A DNA stretch of 64,000 nucleotides from Indolivaga capnocytophagoides DSM 22835. GTDB taxonomy: Bacteria; Bacteroidota; Bacteroidia; Bacteroidales; Dysgonomonadaceae. The notes under the pieces were generated by a model that was not told where the DNA came from, did not search any database, and saw only the letters and a list, made by a program, of their open reading frames with translations. Every line of letters begins with the position of its first letter. Within the stretch, counting starts at the first letter, position 1. Shown one piece after another: positions 61,342 through 64,000 of the stretch. The stretch covers positions 1-64,000 of the forward strand of contig NZ_AUFL01000004.1 of NCBI RefSeq assembly GCF_000426485.1, given 5' to 3'. Made by a program: the position numbers and the translations under genes.

Positions 61342-62214
61342 ATGAAGGAAAAATTAAAATATTGGCTGATTCCTCCCGGTTGGATTAATCTGAAAGACAG
61401 ACTGATAAAAGGCAATGTCCCGATTGTTGAAAAATACTTGCCGGAGAGTGTTACTGAAAAATTGAAAGAAGTAAAAGATATTCATAAAGGAGAGAGGTGT
61501 TTTATTTTAGCTTCGGGTCCTTCTATCAATAAGCATGATCTTTCAGTTCTTCAAGGCGAAACATGTATTGCCGTCAGCCAGTTCTTTCTGCATCCGCAAA
61601 TCGAATCGATCAGGCCGAAATATCATTGTTTTGCTCCTCAGCATGAGCCGTTTGACGATACTACTAATCGCATTATCTTCGATAATTATAGAAAGTTTTA
61701 CTCGTTTCCGGTCAAATGCTTTATAGGAACAACACCGTTTACTTATTCCTATTATAATTTCTTAGCCAAGAATCCGGAATATAATGTTGATTCATATTTT
61801 ATCGATTATAGCAGAGCTGCTGATTTAAACGAACATAATTTCAGATCAAATGAAGTCTGGGATATAACAGAGCGTCCTTTCCTGATAAGAACTGTTATTT
61901 ATGAGGCTATTCAACTAGCTTACTATATGGGGTTCAAAGAGATTTATTTACTCGGAGTCGATCATGATTATTTGAAAGACGTAGGACGTGTGACAAATCA
62001 CCATTTTTACGATGATGGAAAGAGTTTTAGTGATGAAAAACATTTAGCTCAGATAACTAAAGAAGACTGGTTTTATATCTACCATTTGAGATGGAAACAA
62101 TATCGGCTGATGCATACTTATCTGCACGAACAGGGTGTATCTATCAAAAATTTAACACCTGATAGTATGTTAGATGTATTTCCTTTTTCTACATTGGAAG
62201 AAGTTTTGAATTAA
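61342..62214 (+). CDS. DUF115/MptE-like protein
   Basis: A 290-residue protein with a Rossmann-type start after a short helical region: GERCFILASGPSINKHDLSV (about 51-70). IAVSQFFLHP, GFKEIYLLGVDHDYL and the later LHEQGVSIKNLTPDSMLD are typical of DUF115 proteins found in surface-glycan and flagellar glycosylation loci. The 6-hydroxymethylpterin pyrophosphokinase-like fold suggests nucleotide binding. It may act as a glycosyltransferase for a nonulosonic acid, given its position directly after the CMP-sugar synthetase, but this is inference. No membrane segment. Confidence 0.8.
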   Translation: MKEKLKYWLIPPGWINLKDRLIKGNVPIVEKYLPESVTEKLKEVKDIHKGERCFILASGPSINKHDLSVLQGETCIAVSQFFLHPQIESIRPKYHCFAPQHEPFDDTTNRIIFDNYRKFYSFPVKCFIGTTPFTYSYYNFLAKNPEYNVDSYFIDYSRAADLNEHNFRSNEVWDITERPFLIRTVIYEAIQLAYYMGFKEIYLLGVDHDYLKDVGRVTNHHFYDDGKSFSDEKHLAQITKEDWFYIYHLRWKQYRLMHTYLHEQGVSIKNLTPDSMLDVFPFSTLEEVLN

Positions 62215-62224
62215 TATCTTTTTT

Positions 62225-62911
62225 ATGAAATACTTTATTCAGAGGGTTATACGGAAATTAGTGAACAAAATATATGGACAAGACTCACCTGTTTCTTGTT
62301 TGTTCGGGAGTACAGATGGCGATAATTTATTTTATAATAAGAATATTTGCTTTAACTCTTCTTTCCATAAAGATGCAAAGGTATATTCTAAATATACGGT
62401 TTTAGATTCTTACATTGGAAGATATACTGTTGTAGCTCAAAATGCTACTATAAGATTGAGTAATATCGGCAAGTTCTGTTCTATCGGAGCCAATTTTGTC
62501 TGTGGTTGGGGTATTCACCCAACAAATGGTATATCGACTTCTTCTATGTTCTATTCTACTCAAAAACTAAATGGTGTAACATTTAGTAAAACAGATAAGA
62601 TAAAAGAGACACTGCCAATTTATATTGGAAACGATGTTTTTATCGGGATGAATGTAACTGTATTGGATGGTGTAACAATTGGAGATGGAGCTGTTGTAGG
62701 AGCTGGAAGTATTGTTTCGAAAGATATTCCTCCTTATGCAATTGCTTTTGGAAATCCTATAAGGATACATCGTTACAGATTTGATGACCATATTATAAAA
62801 GATTTACTGCAGATTAAATGGTGGGATTGGGATACGGATAAATTGAAGGATGTAGAAGAATCGTTCTTTGATATTGAATCTTTTATTGCTAAAGCAAAGA
62901 AAGACTTATAA
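62225..62911 (+). CDS. Left-handed beta-helix O-acetyltransferase
   Basis: A 228-residue hexapeptide-repeat acetyltransferase of the CatB/Vat/NodL group. The helix runs from about residue 60 (YTVLDSYIGRYTVVAQNATI) to about 180, with YIGNDVFIGMNVTVLDGVTI and GDGAVVGAGSIVSKDIPPYA. An extra loop carrying the catalytic histidine is in CGWGIHPTNG. It would acetylate a sugar of the exported glycan. The C-terminal helices IKWWDWDTDKLKD are usual for the group. A GGTCTCAGAGC-type repeat follows 10 bases after the stop. Confidence 0.88.
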   Translation: MKYFIQRVIRKLVNKIYGQDSPVSCLFGSTDGDNLFYNKNICFNSSFHKDAKVYSKYTVLDSYIGRYTVVAQNATIRLSNIGKFCSIGANFVCGWGIHPTNGISTSSMFYSTQKLNGVTFSKTDKIKETLPIYIGNDVFIGMNVTVLDGVTIGDGAVVGAGSIVSKDIPPYAIAFGNPIRIHRYRFDDHIIKDLLQIKWWDWDTDKLKDVEESFFDIESFIAKAKKDL

Positions 62912-62920
62912 CCTAATTTT

Positions 62921-63014
62921 TAAGGTCTCAGAGCTATTTTTTGTTTTGGTAAGTGAAACAACCAAAGTTTTTTATAAACTAAAAGTATATAATTAAATAC
63001 TTGCTGTTACTTAT
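62921..63014. repeat. Composite dispersed repeat, most complete copy
   Basis: TAAGGTCTCAGAGCT (62921-62935), TTGGTAAGTGAAACAACCAA (62946-62965) and TAAATACTTGCTGTTACTTA (62994-63013) occur in order within 94 bases. The last part ends 9 bases before the next start codon. Parts recur at 3168-3235, 4664-4724, 8426-8531 and 48519-48614. Confidence 0.55.
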
Positions 63015-63022
63015 TATTCAAA

Positions 63023-64000
63023 ATGAAATTATCTATAATAACCATAAATTACAATAATTCTGAAGGTTTGGAGAGGACTATTAATAGTATTATTAATCAG
63101 TCTTTTTCCGATTTTGAATATCTTGTAATAGACGGAGATTCGACAGATGGAAGTGTGGATGTAATAAGTAAGTATTCAGAGAATATCGATTATTGGATCA
63201 GTGAATCCGATTCGGGTGTATATAATGCCATGAATAAAGGCATTAAGCGAGCTACGGGAGAGTATGTCCTTTTTATAAATAGTGGCGATCTGCTTTATAA
63301 TAATGATGTGTTGACGGAAGTCTTTAAGCATAATATCGATAATGATTTGATATATGGCGACCTTTGCCGGACTTTCCCTGATGGGCATTCCGACTTTGTT
63401 CAAATGCCTGATTTCGTAGGATGTGACCAACTGATGGAAGCGACCTTAACACATCCCACAACTTTTATTCGTCGAAGCTTATTCGAAAAATACGGGTTGT
63501 ACAGAGAGGATTTGAAAATAGTTTCTGATTGGGCTTTTTTTCTGAAAATAATTGTTTTTTCGAATGTTTCACGAACCCATCTTCCTATCGTTATCTCTAT
63601 TTTTGATATGGGAGGAATGAGTAGTTCGCAAGCTAATCTGGTACAGGCTGAACGACAAAAAGTGATATCCGAATCTTTCTCTTATGAGTTATATAATATT
63701 TACTATACTCATGGAGCCTACCGCGATTTTTATAATCATAAATTGTTTAGAGGAATAAGATCTGTAAAACATTGGGTTAAGAATATAATATCAAAAAAAT
63801 ATTGGTATGATTATATACACCGAACCCGCAAACATTCTCTTATTAAGGTATTCAATAAGAAGGTAAAAGAACAAAAAAAAAGCCCGTTATCCATACCTGT
63901 TATAATAATCAATTACAACAGATTAAAGGATCTGAAAGGACTTGTTTCATTTTTATTAGAGCGTAAACACGAGAATATTATCATAGTAGATAATAAATCT
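63023..64000 (+). CDS. Double-domain family 2 glycosyltransferase, cut by the window end
   Basis: An open frame of 326 codons with no stop before the right edge. Residues 1-230 are a GT-A domain: MKLSIITINYNNSEGLERTI, LVIDGDSTDGSVDVI, VYNAMNKGIKRATGEYVLFI and the metal-binding SGDLLY. After a helical linker (about 230-288) a second GT-A start appears, IPVIIINYNRLKDLKGLV followed by IIIVDNKS, with a different flavour from the first. So the protein has two transferase domains in one chain, suited to adding two sugars in turn. It follows the O-acetyltransferase after a 111-base repeat-bearing gap. Confidence 0.9.
   Translation, partial: MKLSIITINYNNSEGLERTINSIINQSFSDFEYLVIDGDSTDGSVDVISKYSENIDYWISESDSGVYNAMNKGIKRATGEYVLFINSGDLLYNNDVLTEVFKHNIDNDLIYGDLCRTFPDGHSDFVQMPDFVGCDQLMEATLTHPTTFIRRSLFEKYGLYREDLKIVSDWAFFLKIIVFSNVSRTHLPIVISIFDMGGMSSSQANLVQAERQKVISESFSYELYNIYYTHGAYRDFYNHKLFRGIRSVKHWVKNIISKKYWYDYIHRTRKHSLIKVFNKKVKEQKKSPLSIPVIIINYNRLKDLKGLVSFLLERKHENIIIVDNKS

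Noticed and set aside
61535-61726. Out-of-frame open reading frame inside the DUF115 gene
   Set aside because: It is a shadow of a clear gene; the main frame has the family motifs.
56056-64000. A restriction, CRISPR or other defence system in the accessory-looking right end
   Set aside because: All genes there fit a surface-polysaccharide locus; no nuclease, repeat array, toxin or phage gene was seen.

Overview
The window is an ordinary chromosomal stretch of a low-GC member of the Bacteroidota, most likely Bacteroidales and possibly close to Dysgonomonas. The genus is a guess from overall gene content. The phylum is better supported. Many genes are preceded by the Bacteroidota-type promoter (TTTG, about 19 bases, then TAnnTTTG). 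S16 carries an alanine-rich tail, trehalose phosphate synthase and phosphatase are fused, and the neighbourhoods (NfeD with KdsB, LemA with DUF3137, MtaB with LpxL) fit that group.

Layout. Positions 1-330 hold the 3' end of a 23S rRNA gene, a 5S rRNA gene and a terminator. From 353 to 7580 come a GNAT acetyltransferase, a TPR protein and a sugar block (galM, an MFS sugar permease, transketolase, rpiB). From 7637 to 13206 lie an orphan membrane protein, an envelope cluster (GH25 lysozyme, S41 protease, LemA, DUF3137), rpsP and a small lipoprotein. From 13310 to 19501 there is a ClC channel, a trehalose-6-phosphate synthase/phosphatase fusion and a divergent GH15 hydrolase, which look like an osmotic or trehalose module. 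From 19583 to 25275 there is an iron module: TonB siderophore receptor, secreted esterase, PepSY membrane protein and a ferritin-like/VIT1 iron transporter. A GlpE-type rhodanese and a MarR-controlled tripartite efflux system (25449-30452) follow, then an outer-membrane barrel protein and an MBOAT/SGNH acetyltransfer pair (30519-33973).

From 34015 to 53712 housekeeping genes (carbonic anhydrase, pheT, kdsB, nfeD, folK, miaA, lpxL, mtaB) alternate with less familiar ones: a thioredoxin-fold protein with no active-site cysteines, a 1413-residue activase/dehydratase-like iron-sulfur ATPase behind a TetR repressor, a DUF3109 protein, a ComB-like phosphatase and a pRiA4b ORF-3-like protein. From 53888 come an acyl-CoA ligase and a tiny lipoprotein. 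From 56056 to the end runs a surface-polysaccharide locus: Wzm/Wzt exporter, methyltransferase, nonulosonic acid synthase, CMP-sugar synthetase fused to a HAD phosphatase, DUF115 protein, O-acetyltransferase, and a double-domain glycosyltransferase cut by the window end.

The least explained signal is between the genes. About a dozen intergenic copies of a palindrome near TAAGGTCTnAGACCTTA occur, several followed about 60-100 bases later by a second conserved motif (TAAATACTTGCTGTTACTTA). There is a 115-bp element with perfect 13-bp inverted ends (8635-8749), GTAAC-n4-GTTAC palindromes at three sites, and a GGGC palindrome pair at 47395-47463. I saw no tRNA, CRISPR array, insertion sequence or prophage.
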